From Pestalotiopsis fici W106-1 (lineage: Eukaryota > Ascomycota > Sordariomycetes > Amphisphaeriales > Sporocadaceae): a DNA stretch of 64,000 nucleotides. The DNA lies in assembly GCF_000516985.1 (NCBI RefSeq), contig NW_006917092.1, positions 450,619 through 514,618 on the forward strand. The letters run 5' to 3'. A model generated the notes under the pieces. That model was not told where the DNA came from and searched no databases. It was given only the letters and a program-made list of their open reading frames with translations. Made by a program: the position numbers and the translations under genes. Positions 23,683 through 35,582 of the stretch are shown here, piece after piece (position 1 is the first letter of the stretch; each line of letters begins with the position of its first letter).

Positions 23683-26180
23683 CTATTGGCTGTGAGACGG
23701 CTTCTTGTATGGAAGCTCACTTATCAAGTCCTCTCCCATCTTTATTATGGTACTTGCGCTAGCCGTAGTGACTGTTGTGGTGCTCGTTCCTGAGTAATCA
23801 TTCAGCAGCTGATCAAAGCCCCGTTTCCGAGGATTTTCAGAGTCGGCGCTTGACTCCAATGAAGATAGCTGCCTTGATCCCTGCAAGTTGGTTTCGATAT
23901 TAGTCTTGGCCTCGGCCAGCATTGCCTTCTGGCCCTCTGGGTCGAATTCGCGCGCAAATCGTTTCAAGGTACTCATCTCACTCTCTGGCACGGAACGATG
24001 GATAGTTTCGAGGGCCTTGTCAAAGTGTACCAGCTTCAGCACGCGCTTGGCATCTCTCTTTTCTCCATCATCAGTCTCGCGAAACTCTTCCTCGCTCAGC
24101 TGAGCCGCCTCGATGCAGAGAGAACGAAGATCAGAGCCCGTGTATTGGGACGTACGGTCCGCGATGACCTTGAGATCGGCATCACTACCAATCTGCTCCT
24201 CACGAAGTATGATTGACAAGATTCTGTGTCTGGAATCTCGTGACGGGAAGCCGAGATAGAACTTGAAAGGAACACGGCGGAGGACTGCGTGATCCAGGCA
24301 CTCAGGATGATTGGTGGCCAGTATGAGAAACGGTTGCTTGTTTCCCCGTGCCAGCCCGTCTATTTCCTGCAGAAATTGGTTGATCTTGTCATGATCCCAG
24401 CTGTAGTTTGATGCTCTACGAGAGGCGAGCAGCCCGTCAGCCTCATCGATGAAAATTATGCTTGGAAAGAGCATCTTGCCCAGGTTAAAGAGTGCTTTGA
24501 TCGCTTTTTCGGTTTCGCCAACATATTTATCTGTGACATCAGCGGCCGAGATGCAGATCATGGAAGCTCCGCTTTCTGTAGCCAGAACTCGGGCCAGGTG
24601 TGTCTTTCCAGTGCCAGGAGGACCATAGAGCAGCATCCCACCAATACGGCTGTCCTTGAGGAGTCCATGAGAACCTGGCGAGCGTCCTGTTTTGAAGTCG
24701 GTCACCCTTGCTACTCTCCTTTTGATATTTGTTGCTAGATCGATGCTATTCCATGTCTCTAACGCTCCATCTATGGGTATGTTAGTAGAACACTTCGACA
24801 CCGGATCATCCACTAAATCATGTTTGATTGCAACTCACCAGGTCTGACGATGTGGTTCAACAATTTTCTCTCTCCAATAAAGTGATTATCGTCTTGCATG
24901 ACCTTACTTATCACTTCTCTAACATGCTTTGGCGCTTTCTCCCAACCCTTCATCTCATCTTGTGACTGCCACTGCTTGAGCATTGCTTCCCAGGTTTCAA
25001 ACTCAACAATAGCTTGTTCAATGCGATGAGGTTCGCTGCAATCCCCAACCATTTGGGCTATTCTTTGAACTCGAAAATTGTCGAACTGCTTCTCCCCTAG
25101 GATTTTCAGAGCTCTCACATTCGAAAAATCCAATGAAAGATACGGATGACGGAGTTTGGTGATAAGCTGCGCAGGATACAGCGACCCGATCGCCTTACTT
25201 AACAGGCAAATGTTCACCCTCTGGAAGTAAGACATTCGATCTCTGTCCAACAGTTGTCGTTGAGACTCCGAGTACAAGGGCACGAGGGAGATGGCCCATG
25301 GTGATGGGATGACACCAGACTTGAGTACATAATCGAGCCTAGATACTTCTCCATCGGGAATCTGCATTTCCGGTTCCTTAGAGCGACAATCGGTGCAATC
25401 ACAGGGCTTCTGCGTATCGGACCCAATCATGAGAACGCGGCCACCATCTATGTCGATTAGTTTGATGGCATGCTGCAGGGCTTTGCCAATCTTTCTGTAT
25501 AGAGGAGCTTTGGAGAAGGCGAGGACCTTTGGGACGTGGACAACGAGAGGTCGATTCTCGTCAGAAGCAGTAAGCTCTTTTCCAGAATGGCCATTTAGAC
25601 TCGCCCGCTTCTTTGCTGGCCCCAGTAGTAGGTCCGCAAAGGGAAACTGAGGGCGGTCATTTGTCTGGGTGTTGTCGCCCCAGAAGTATTCTAGATAATC
25701 AATAGACTCCGGGGGCTTTGTGCCTTGCTCAGGGGTTTCAGCGCGATAGAAATTGGCAGCCAGTGCTTTGATATCCTCGAGGTTCAGTCGCACCAGGTCC
25801 GCTCCAATGTCGTTGGCGAAGTGCTCAACAACGGCTTCGAGGAATTCATGCCCGCCAGCATTGTGTAATGGAAATACGAGCTGCAGAAAATCCAACCCGA
25901 AGTGTGATCGTGCCTCACTTGTGCCGTAAACAAGACTCTGAATACTCTCGTACATGATACTTGGCAGCATATATTTGTGCTCCTGGTAATCAGTAGAGAC
26001 AGATTCGGCGATACCGAGCTCGTGCTCGCTGACGAGCGATAGAGTTTTGTCGCTGACCTCGCCCACGATCCTGACGCAGTGGTCGATGAACCACTCTGGG
26101 GTTGTTGGAACAAGAGAAGCATTGCGATGAGTACCACGAATGTTCGTCAAAGCAATTCGAGCAGATCGGCGAGGACCCAT
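23683..26180 (-). CDS. AAA ATPase with large N-terminal region (Msp1/spastin-like module)
   Basis: Putative ATP-driven remodelling protein, 809 residues. Exons 26180-24839 and 24770-23683; the intron carries TACTAAC just upstream of its AG. Residues 1-447 form an N-terminal region I do not recognise, with a Cys cluster CDCTDC at about 280 and no obvious membrane helix. The AAA module follows: Walker A GPPGTGKTHLA at about 496, pore-loop-like sequence near DKYVGETEKAIKALF, Walker B IIFIDEAD, a second region of homology with LILATNHPECLDHAVLRR, and the small domain with TSQYTGSDLRSLCIEAA. Key ATPase residues look intact. The module resembles the Msp1/ATAD1 and meiotic-clade AAA proteins, but the N-terminus does not fit Msp1, so the exact subfamily is uncertain. 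Ser/Thr-rich at the C-terminus. Confidence 0.82.
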
Positions 26181-26927
26181 GGTGTTTGAGTCACAGGAAG
26201 GAGGCCAAAGAAACTAAAGTGTAGTAGATATTACGTTTTCTTCAGACCAAGATATCAAACTGAAAGCCGCCTCACGTCCATGATTCAACCAGGAGGAATG
26301 GCCAGAAGAGACACGGCGCGTGGTGCGCAATAATAGTGCCCCAAGGTAGGGCGGAGCCTTGTAGGTCTGCCGCGGCTCGTTCAAGTTGAAGAAAGGCAAC
26401 AGGGTCAGTCAGCCCAGTCAGCCCTGCATGTCATCCATATCCATGCCAAGGCTGAAAGAAATCCAGTAGAGATGCGAGAAGAGAGTGCCTTGCCAATGCC
26501 CAACGATACATCAGGCTTCGTATTGGCCACTTGCGCTTCCAGAACTTGCTGCCTACATAAGGCTCCCATCATAAGGCAAAGTGCAAAAGTTTGCCTTACA
26601 GTGGTTCGCGTCCGCCGTCTCCAAACTTCCTACCAGCACTCACAAAGGTTCCAAGGAGTGCACTGGCTCATAGGACGTTCGCAAAGGCTCTCCCTTTTTT
26701 GAACACTGCTCTGCACATACACCAGACAGCTCATTCCCCCCCTTATTCTTCGAAAACGGTTTAAATGCGTATCTATCCTCTCGATTGTAGCCTTCTAGAA
26801 GACGACCTCCTGTTGCAATTCGATTTGTGCCCTCAACTTGCCACATTGAAAGTAGACGTTACTGATAAGATATTGTTGACTCTAATTGCCTATCAACCTG
26901 CCCAGAGGTTCAAACAAGACCACTCTC
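26181..26927. promoter_or_regulatory. Divergent promoter region, AAA ATPase and Clr5-domain gene
   Basis: About 750 bp between head-to-head genes. No supported ORF. Carries both promoters by inference from orientation; I recognise no specific operator. Confidence 0.4.
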
Positions 26928-29160
26928 ATGTCTCATCACCACAATACAGATCCTTGTCTTCTATCCCGGGGCCCCGCCCCGTGGAGCGAGCATGACATGA
27001 CCTCCCTCTCCTGGGGAAGCATGCGCCCAGACGTCAGTCTTCATACATACCATTCCTCTATTACAGAGCCAAATGCAGGCAACGCGACTGTCTCTCAGAA
27101 CGTCCCGACGGCGGTAAACCACGACGATCATCCAGAACTTGCTGAAAGTGGCGGAACTGACAAAAATCAACCGAAACGCATCCGCCGACAAGAATGGGAC
27201 AAGCACCGAAAGACCATACATGAACGCTACCCCCTGATGACATTGCCAGAACTGAAAGACTTCATGGAGCATGAGCACAATTTCAGCGCAAGGTAGGAAC
27301 TGCTCTGCATACGTTTCCAAGGAACGCACCTGTTTTCTAACTCAAAGACGTTTGTCTGTAGTACACAGCAGTGGAAAAAGAAGTTGGCCGAATGGAGACT
27401 CTCAAAGAATCTGACGAAGCGGATGACACAATTCATCAGGAAAAAAGGCCGCGAAAGATTACTTGCGAACAAGAAGACGGCCTTCCGTCTCGGTGGGCAG
27501 GAAGTACCAATTGACAAAATCAAACGTCACATTCAAACCGAGCGCGCTCACAATGGGACCCTGGTTCCTGACGATGCACCTAAGTCTACCTCAACCAGTA
27601 TGATAATTTCCAACGTGCACATGGTCATCATTGTTTTCTTACAATAATGTAGGCGCGCCGACCGGGCTCTCATATTACACGCAGCAGACCAATCGGAGTG
27701 AGAGCGATCCAGTTTCCATCTCAAGAGCCGGTTCGCCAGCTGGTTTGCCAGTCGATTCGCCAGCCGCTGATACTCCAGGCATCAGCGATACCCCTCAAGG
27801 CTCCCTGAGAATGGCCTTCTGGTCAGGGAACGGCAAAGACCTAGACGGGTTGCTGGCTGACTCGCAGCTGGCAATTGATCTCACTAAGAAGGGAGATTAT
27901 AAAGCCGCCAAGCCCCTCTTCCTGGAGAGTATTGATGGACTCACATTTCTGCTGTCACCCTGTCACCACGAAACTCTTAGGGTCCTCGAAGAGTTCGTGA
28001 AAGCAGCCATGTCGAACCGCGACGATCACTCTGCGACGGAACGAATGCACAAATCCTACCAGGAACACAAGCAGAAGTTTGGAATGGAACACCCAAAGAC
28101 TTGGCAAAGCCTAGCTCATCTAGGAAAACTGTACCGTCGACAGACGCTCACCGGACAGGCGTCTCACATGCTCTTTAACGCCAGAAATGGTCTACTGGAG
28201 GCAACGTCTGCCAACCCAGAATACAGCTTCAATGCTACGCACTGGATTTCGAGTGAACTCGTCGAAATTGAGCTTGAAATTGGCAACTTGGAAGGTGCCG
28301 AGGAAGAATCATTGCGACACATCAGACTAGCTGAGAGTCTCGGTGCTGCCTATGAACGTGAGGCCGCTTTGCTGAAACATAACCTTGCGCATCTGTACCA
28401 TAGGGCAGATATGAAAGATGTCGAACATGCGCCTCTACATAGCCGCCGAGCAAGAATCGAAGATCTATTGCTGGATCTTATATCATCGAACAAGCGAAAG
28501 GTCATAGGTTTTGAGAAGGCGTACTTGTGCTCTTGGGAGCAACTGCGCTATCTTTATACATCGACAGGCCAAATAAGCAAACTGGAGTCTTTCCTCATAC
28601 GAATCGAAGACTTCCTTGAGACATTTAATCCACGCGATAGCGGTGTGCTGGGAAAGTGGATGGAGCTCACCAAGGGCATTGTCGATTCGTACACACTGTT
28701 AGAGCAGCCGGAAAAGGCGTCTGAATGGCTCCAACGACGGCAAGACCATATCGAACGATCTGCCTTTTATGGCGCGCAGTCTGCCGCGGCGCTGTCGAAC
28801 ATGATGCATTTTGCATCTGCATATCTCCAAAACAAGGAGCGCGACAAGGCTATCAGCTGGCTTGAAAAGGCACAGAGCCTGGCCAAGGATATTCTTCATC
28901 CGGAACATACTTTTCATTCTCATGTGTCCCGAGCCATCAGCGATGGGGTCCTGGATGGATCGCTATGTTTAATATGCCTGGTTAATCCAGGCTCTGAAAG
29001 GTCAGCTAGGCGGCCGGGAGAGGCACTAGAGGACCTATTTGAACGGTGGCTTCACGAGAGAGGCCACGCCAGGACCATCGATGCAGAGGCTCAGACCAGG
29101 GTCGACCGACCACGTGACTCACAGTTAGAGGTTCCGGTCTACACCATTGACGACGATTGA
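26928..29160 (+). CDS. Clr5-domain protein with long helical-repeat (TPR-like) region
   Basis: Putative DNA-binding regulator, 702 residues. Exons 26928-27292, 27362-27597 and 27653-29160. The Clr5 domain is split by the first intron: QEWDKHRKTIHERYPLMTLP, ELKDFMEHEHNFSAS, then TQQWKKKLAEWRLSKNLTK. This is the W-x2-H...Y...L..M..EH.F.AS..QW...W...KN pattern of the family. The intron position inside the domain matches the second Clr5 gene of this window. A Ser/Pro linker leads to about 400 residues of paired helices (LAIDLTKKGDYKAAKPLFLE, ELEIGNLEGAEEESLRHIRL, ASAYLQNKERDKAISWLEK) that read as degenerate TPRs. The ATG at 26928 is the first in frame; one at 26994 is a fallback. The Clr5 name comes from a fission yeast silencing/transcription factor; the target genes here are unknown. 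Confidence 0.83.
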
Positions 29161-29442
29161 TTAGATCTGCAGAACAGCTGTAATTGCTTGAAATTGATAC
29201 AATAAATTGACTTTTCTTGGCTTGATCTACACAATTGCAGACTTCGAGCTTTACTTTGACTTGCAAAGAATTGTTATCATCGATGAATAACTTGTGGCTG
29301 GTGGCAGAATAATGAGACTAAGTTTAAACCAGGATCGCGAGAATATCAGTGAACAAAAGCTCAACCGGCGTGCTTGTCGCTAGCAATCAAATAAATGTGA
29401 TTATGCGTGAATGTTGAGCTTTTGTGGAATGCGGAATCTGGT

Positions 29443-29456
29443 TTTTTTTTTTTTTT
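29443..29456 (+). repeat. Poly-T tract (14 bases)
   Basis: Uninterrupted T run followed by a pyrimidine-rich stretch. Such tracts are common in fungal promoters; no gene was found downstream. Confidence 0.9.
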
Positions 29457-30589
29457 CCCTCCCTTCCTTTGGCGCCGGGGCGGGGAGCTTGCGATTCCAG
29501 CGGGTGCATGCAGCCAACACCTGTACCTACGACCCCCCCTTCCCCCTCCCGGGGCAACCCACGCGCGATGATTCGTTTTATTGGATGACCACATTGGTTC
29601 AAAAAAGTTCGAACCTTTGCGGCGATGCGTGCCACGAATCTGCCCCCAGACCACTAGTGTCATCAATCAGAAGCTCTGCCTTAGCAGACCGGAACCACCA
29701 ATCATTTTCAATCCATTATTGCACAATGCATGTTGAGAGCCTCGCCAAATATTCGCTTTGTTCGACACAGAGCGCGCACCTTGTCAGCTGCATGAGTCGA
29801 CCCGCGGTGAATGGTGAGGTCAGGGCGTCTATGACCATCGACGCCCATGGCCGAACCTGCCTACTTGGCAATGCCATTGGCGTGGATCATCATCGGGACT
29901 TGCTGGGCCTGATCTGATTGGCTATAACCTTGGAGTTGATTCCTTGTTAGGAGTCGAGGCTTATGAAGAAGTTCTGCTGAACGCTCACAATGGTTCCCAA
30001 AAGTCACTCTAGTTGGGTATTCAGGCCTGCAGATACTTGACTACTTGGTAGTTTGTGGCGTTTGTCGGTAACATCTGCTTCTTGCCAATTTACTATAAAT
30101 CATGGGCTTTCCGAGAAAGATTTGTGGAAAAGAGGAGTCCAAGAAATACCAGTATTCCTCAAGTTATCCAGTACTTTTCTTCCCCTTCCAAAAGACACAT
30201 TGTTCATTGTTGAGATCATGCCGTCCCAGGAAAATCCAACTATAAGAGGCAAAGCTGAGACGGGTAAACCCCCGGTTGACGTAGGGCTGACAAGATCCTG
30301 GTGCCAAATACATATACAACTCACTAAGTATATAGCAGGCATCAAGCTCTACAAAGAGAACTCAGAAACGAACATCAAAGTCCGCAAATGCTAGTCGATC
30401 GTGTCAAGAGAATTCTGAAGCCTGGGGGCATGGAGTGATGTTGGAATACTGGCTAGAAGAAGATCCCCGAGATGGCCCCTACCACGCCTTTGAAGTCGGC
30501 CTACAACCTAAGACTTAGAGGCTCGTCCCTCGTTATTGTCTGGCTGCCATATCTTGGGGATATTAAGACCAGAAACTGCTACCAAGGGG

Positions 30590-30614
30590 TTGTGCGTGTG
30601 TGTGTGTATGTGTA
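30590..30614 (+). repeat. GT-rich microsatellite
   Basis: Alternating GT units with single interruptions in an intergenic stretch. Confidence 0.8.
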
Positions 30615-31721
30615 TTGAGCGGGGGAAAGACCTTCGTTTAGTGAGATGGGGAACAAAAACCAAACCAAACCAACCCCCACCTAAGACGGACAGCCGTAAG
30701 GCTGTAATCTTTGTATGGTTTTTGATCAAATAGATTATCAAATTTTAAAGTATATGGGAACTGTATTGATTAAGAACAACGATGGGTGATGATCCTGTAT
30801 GCTAAACGCAACGAAAAACAAAGGCTTATAAGTCCCTTCTGGACCATAGAGCCATTCTAAGCTAAGCCTCCACAGCCACTTTTAGTGGGCATCTCCAGCG
30901 CCCCCACATCATTACCTAGTAGGCATAGTCATTCAATTCAGATTGATAAATCTCCCTAACACGGTCGCGTTTGACTCATTTGAACAATCGACTGATATAG
31001 CTGCCAATGTTGCAATGTTGCGCATTTGACGTTAGCGCCATTAGAAGTCTCTGGACGATCTTTGAGATCCTAACATATAAGAAGTGGCATTCAACCTAGC
31101 GCACTACCGTAATCGCCGCCTTGAGCGTCGACTTTAGCACATTTCTGCATAAGCAGCTGAACGTGGCATGCAAGCCCAGTGAAAGTTGTTGCTCGATGGA
31201 GGCACGTGACATTGGTGGCCAGATTACAGACGATGAGCTCTGGGAGATTTTTGATGCATTGCATGATGCCAGCAAGGAGGAACAACGTGCACTACCAGTG
31301 TTCGTTTTGCTAGGAAATATGCCCAAATGCCGGGCGTCGGGCACTTGGTGTCGTTTACTCGACGCAGCATGTAGCGCATTGCCAGTATCCGTGTTTATCT
31401 TTCCCTGATCAAAAACGACCGTGAAAAATCAACACATAGCACCCGGGTATTCACTGGAGGTCTCCCCCTGACCGACCACTATACCGACTAGATAGTCGAC
31501 TGGGGACTAGAGAGAAACTCCGGATGCTATGTGCCCAGAAATGGATCCTGATTTTCGGGCTTTTCATATCGGTTACTCTTGGAAAATCAATCCATAGGCC
31601 TTCGTCTTTATTAATGTTTTCTCAAGTTCCGAATTTTGTCAATTCATTGTTATGCAACATCGTGATCCTTTACAGCATATTGTCACCATACGAAGCCAAT
31701 CTATACAATAAGGCAGCTACG

Positions 31722-31976
31722 ATGTCTCAGCAGGCTTCGAGCCAAGATACAGATTCAGAGAGAGAGACTCAAAGACGGAAAAGGTGGGTAGAGTATAAAG
31801 AAGTATGGAGAAAAAGACAAAACCAAGCCATTATATTAGGGCGTCGTGTAGGTCTTGTCATAGGTGACTTCTTAGTCAAGAAGGTGGTTCCTGCAAACGC
31901 ACTTCCCTTGGTCCGGACAATCAAAGGCATTGACCGAATATCTGGGGAGATTCTAGCTTTCAAGGATAGGAGATGA
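31722..31976 (+). CDS. Possible small basic protein, 84 residues
   Basis: Unrecognised. The ATG at 31722 opens a short ORF with coherent composition: a hydrophilic head (MSQQASSQDTDSERE), a basic helix (RRKRWVEYKEVWRKRQ), then an aliphatic segment (AIILGRRVGLVIGDFLVKK) and a second amphipathic run ending in KDRR. It could be a real small gene, an exon of a longer one, or chance. There is no intron signal that clearly extends it. Confidence is low. Confidence 0.25.
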   Translation: MSQQASSQDTDSERETQRRKRWVEYKEVWRKRQNQAIILGRRVGLVIGDFLVKKVVPANALPLVRTIKGIDRISGEILAFKDRR

Positions 31977-32849
31977 CGTGATTACTATTACAGACCGGGA
32001 TAATTCAACGGCTTACAAAAAAACACGGAAAATCAGTGGTTTCAATGCTCCAAGGAGTGAGAAAGCAGTTGGGCTCCGCCAGCACCTCTTTGTAAGGCAA
32101 ACACATCAAGTTGTTTGATTGGACAAGTAGGTTCCAAGAGAATTATGTATATGGTGCGCTATGGTATGGAAACGTCATTCACGCACCCGCTCAAAGTAAT
32201 ACCCACATATTTCAGGACTATTGACAAGCAATTCGTCCTTTTGGGACTTTATTTCGTGCCTGAACCCGTGGTGGCTACTCGTGCCACCAAGCGCGGAAAC
32301 ATTTCTCCGACGCTGCCGCCGTTTACTGCCATGCTGACATGTCGAAGAGCTGCCGTTCAGGGGTTGCTTTCGAGGCGATAAAAGTCCAAACCCGCTTGAT
32401 ACGAACCGTGGCCTAAAATTTCTGTACAAACTTTCCCATACAGCAGCTGATTGTTCGATCGCGCCGGTCGGAGGAGAGAAGGTGTAGCGCCTCTCTCTAG
32501 GTGATTGGGCGTACGGTTCCACAGCAAGCTCAACTTTAGGGGTCACGTAGAGAAGGGGACTGCGACGGGCACAAAAGGCCGAGGCGTGGTACAGAGGTAG
32601 AACGGCACTAACTCGGGATATGGCACAGCAAAAAGGAGATAGTAAAATCTCCGGCGTATGAGCCAGGGACTTACAGCCACACGAAAAAAAGAGTTCTCCC
32701 GACCAGCGAGGTTGGAAGGACCTGAGAACACCAGCCATGAGCTAGAGAGACTGCTGCATAGACAAGGTTAGTGAATACGGATCGAGGTATCCACTATAAG
32801 TAATAGTAGTATTATGTCCTTTAGACAGAGTATTGGTTAGATATCAGCT

Positions 32850-34341
32850 TCAGTATGCTACTTGTGGCCCGGAAAACCGAGGCGGATAGACAAATTCCAG
32901 CTTGTCACCGTCTTCCTCTGCTTTCCGTTTCCATACATCTATATCGGTCTGGAAGATCTCCATAGCCTTCGTGTTACTTGTATCGAATGGTTCCATCCCA
33001 CTCCCAATTTGGAACACCTGTGCTTGTGACACGAGCAGCCCCAAGAAAGCATCATTCTCCAACTTCTCGACGGGTTTTATAGCCCCAGGGACCCGATTAT
33101 TCAGTATATCCCTTGCTAGGAGGGGCTCAGTAGTGGCAGGTCGACCAATACCGACACCGTCCACAACATCAAGGCCCTTCAGCATTGCCTCGGAAGAGCG
33201 AAAGCCTCCTGTCACGTAAACTTTCAACTTTGATTCCGAGCCTAATGTCTTGGTGATAATCTCCACCTCATCGAGAAAGAAAGCCTCACGGCGTCGTGCG
33301 TACTCGTCCTTCCACTGCATGCCTGCTGACCCTCCACTGAAGTCCACAAAGTCAAAGCCGACGTTCTCAAGGCTACGGCACAGCTCTCGCACTTCTTGAG
33401 GCGAGACGCCATCCTGCTGGAACTCAACACTATTGATCTTAGCGCCAACGACAAAGGTTGGCGACACGCGCGCCCTGATGGCTCGCCCGACGTCGCTAAT
33501 GAATCGTAGCCGCGACTCACTGGTCTGCGGTCCATACTCGTCGGTGCGGTGATTGGTCGTGCGCGATATAAATTGCGATAACAAGTAGCCGTGGGCCGCA
33601 TGGAGCTCGATGCCGTCGAAGCCAGCCTTTTCCAAGTATTCGGCAGCGTATGCAAAGCCCTCGATCAGTTTCGCGATCTCCTCCTTGCTGGCTAGATGGG
33701 GCACGGCATACTTGGTGCCGTTGTCTCGGACTATGATAATGATATCAGTCTCATACAGGCCGATGTATATATATATATATATTCACTGCTTCAAAATTCG
33801 AGATGTTCCTTACCTATCTGTACCTCAGTGGAGGATACTGCAACGGGATTGAAACGATATTGCAGCTGGCGTCCCGGGTTTGAGATTTGAGCGATAATAA
33901 GACTTCCTTCGGCCTTCCCAGCGGCAGCGAGCTTCTGGAACATCTCAAAGCGCTTGCCGGCTGTTTGGCACTCTGGTGTTACTATCATGTCGCCAGCAGC
34001 AGCGATGGATTGGAAGTCTGTCTCCACGTTCCCAGTGATTATCATGCCCCAGTTCTCCTGGCCTTCTCCCCAGCTAATTTCTGTTCATCAGCCTACAGTC
34101 GTTTTGTGGCGGGATGGCCAAGGAGCAAAGGAATGAACCCTTACCGCCTGTAGAGCTCCACTGATTCGCTGGTGGGGATGCCTCGCTCGGAAAGATTCTT
34201 AGGACTCCAGCTTGCTAGGCCTTCACCCATCGGAGCTTTCATGAGACGGTTCTTGACAACTCGTCCCGAGGGGTAGAGCTGAAGAGGCCGAGCTAGGCGT
34301 GACACGTCCACGAGCCTAGATCCATACCGCTGCGACCTCAT
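32850..34341 (-). CDS. NADH:flavin oxidoreductase, Old Yellow Enzyme family
   Basis: FMN-dependent ene-reductase-type TIM barrel, 445 residues. Exons 34341-34145, 34073-33814 and 33730-32850. Visible family segments: LARPLQLYPSGRVVKNRLMK at the N-terminus, LYRRWGEGQENWGMIITGNV across intron 1, LIIAQISNPGRQ, FAYAAEYLEKAGFDGIELHA followed by AHGYLLSQFIS and NHRTDEYG, FVVGAKINSVEF, FDFVDFSGGS, VYVTGGFRS and VDGVGIGRP (FMN phosphate site). Intron 2 contains a TA microsatellite. Ends PPRFSGPQVAY, without a peroxisomal signal. It is divergent from the MFS gene of the NRPS cluster across 1.24 kb, so it may be a cluster reductase or just a neighbour. Members reduce activated C=C bonds; the substrate here is unknown. 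Confidence 0.92.
33766..33782 (+). repeat. TA microsatellite inside an intron of the flavin oxidoreductase
   Basis: Alternating TA run of about 17 bases inside the second intron (33813-33731). Confidence 0.9.
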
Positions 34342-35582
34342 GGTGGAGGACTTGGTCGTGATGGTAGCGAAGATGAAGTGGTGAAGAGGCCAGGCAGTCT
34401 ATGGAGGGCGTGTGCTGTCTCTGGTGCTGCACAGTCTGGTTTGGGAGTTAGCAAGGATGGAGAATCAACCCGAGCCGACTTGATTCGGTTGCCAATTGGA
34501 CCTTTGTCAGCGCTATGGGAAAGAGCCGATCAATCCCAAGAGGGGTCTACTCACGATTTATAACCGAAGCACGCAATCTCGGGTGGGATTGTGTTTCTTC
34601 CGAGCATGATGCGCATCAGTCATGCTTTCTGGTCATTGGCAGAATGTCCATGGGCCCGTAGGCGGCGGCTCTGCAGAGAGCCGCTCATTCTTTTTGATCA
34701 ACCATCTCTGCAGCGAGAGCTCTCTCGCGAGCTTTGACTGTGACGTGTCCAATTTCGAATTTGCTTATCAATCCGGTGTGTTGGTGCCAAATCTGAAGTG
34801 TGTTTGTTTGCCTCCTATATTGCAGTGGGTGGAGGGTTGGCCCGTTTGAGACGAGGGACCGCGTTTGTGTTGCACCACCACCGAAATCGACACAGTCCAT
34901 CACTTGCTCACCTTTTCTTTTTCCTTTTCCTCCTGCCCCGCCCGGATGACAGTGCGTGGGTTCTGCTCTTTCAAGTACTATCAAGAGGTGCTGGGACCGG
35001 GACTGTTCAATGCTGCTTGCTACATTTAGTGCGGCAGGAACAAATAGCAGCAGTAGTCACCTCACCAACGGCAGCCCCACACCACTAGGTTAGGTTAGCT
35101 CTGTGCGTCTTCGGAATATTGAATTCCCAATTTGGCAGGGGAATTTCCGAAGTCTCCTGCGCGCGCTGGACTCTACTACTGAGTATGCGCTGCGCTAAGC
35201 CCTACGCTCCTACCTTAGCCGGGGGATCGACACGGGACGGGGCTCCACTCTCCTAATTCGGCATTTTGAATGCCAGAGGCCGACACAAGCACCGAACGCA
35301 CTGTCTCATTGCTTCTGTTAAGGCTTGCAGAGAAATCACATTAGAAATCAACTCTTGGTTTTGGTTGCAAACGCGCAAAAGTGAAATAACACAAAAAAAC
35401 GCCAATTGCCTTTTCAAAGCCAAAGCCATTCACTCCAGTCTTCATTGCCCACCAGTGCTAACACTACCGCCCCGACGAATACCTCCCTTGCAGGCTTCTG
35501 AGTGCGAGCCACATTCTCCCCCCTTTCTCTATCTCTCCCTCTCTCTCGCGCACGCTCTCTGAAAATCCATATCCTACAGAGT
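34342..35582. promoter_or_regulatory. Divergent upstream region, flavin oxidoreductase and MFS exporter
   Basis: About 1.24 kb between head-to-head genes with no supported ORF. It contains an inverted repeat at 35109-35152 (separate entry). The last 100 bases before the MFS ATG are strongly CT-rich (35515-35560), typical of fungal core promoters or leaders. Confidence 0.45.
35109..35152. promoter_or_regulatory. Inverted repeat, possible regulator site
   Basis: Two exact 8-base arms, CTTCGGAA at 35109-35116 and TTCCGAAG at 35145-35152, 28 bases apart and about 430 bases before the MFS start. Each arm holds a CGG/CCG triplet of the kind Zn2Cys6 factors bind, though the spacing is wider than usual. 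Function is inferred. Confidence 0.3.

Larger units (their letters stand above)
29161..32849. other. Gene-poor interval, 3.7 kb, with low-complexity patches
   Basis: No confident gene besides the small ORF at 31722. A 14-base T run lies at 29443-29456, next to C- and G-rich stretches at about 29457-29560 that resemble a fungal promoter, but no ORF follows. A GT-rich microsatellite lies near 30590-30614. ORFs at 31121-31408 (+) and 32175-32738 (-) have no motifs or splice partners. The interval separates the Clr5 gene from the flavin oxidoreductase. Confidence 0.4.

Noticed and set aside
31121..31408. 95-residue plus-strand ORF in the 3.7-kb gap
   Set aside because: Some coherent stretches (DDELWEIFDALHDASKEE) but no ATG context, neighbours or domain; could be a fragment, not supportable as a gene.
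32175..32738. 187-residue minus-strand ORF
   Set aside because: Cys/Ser/Arg-rich with no motif, no splice partners and no homologous feel; probably a chance open frame.
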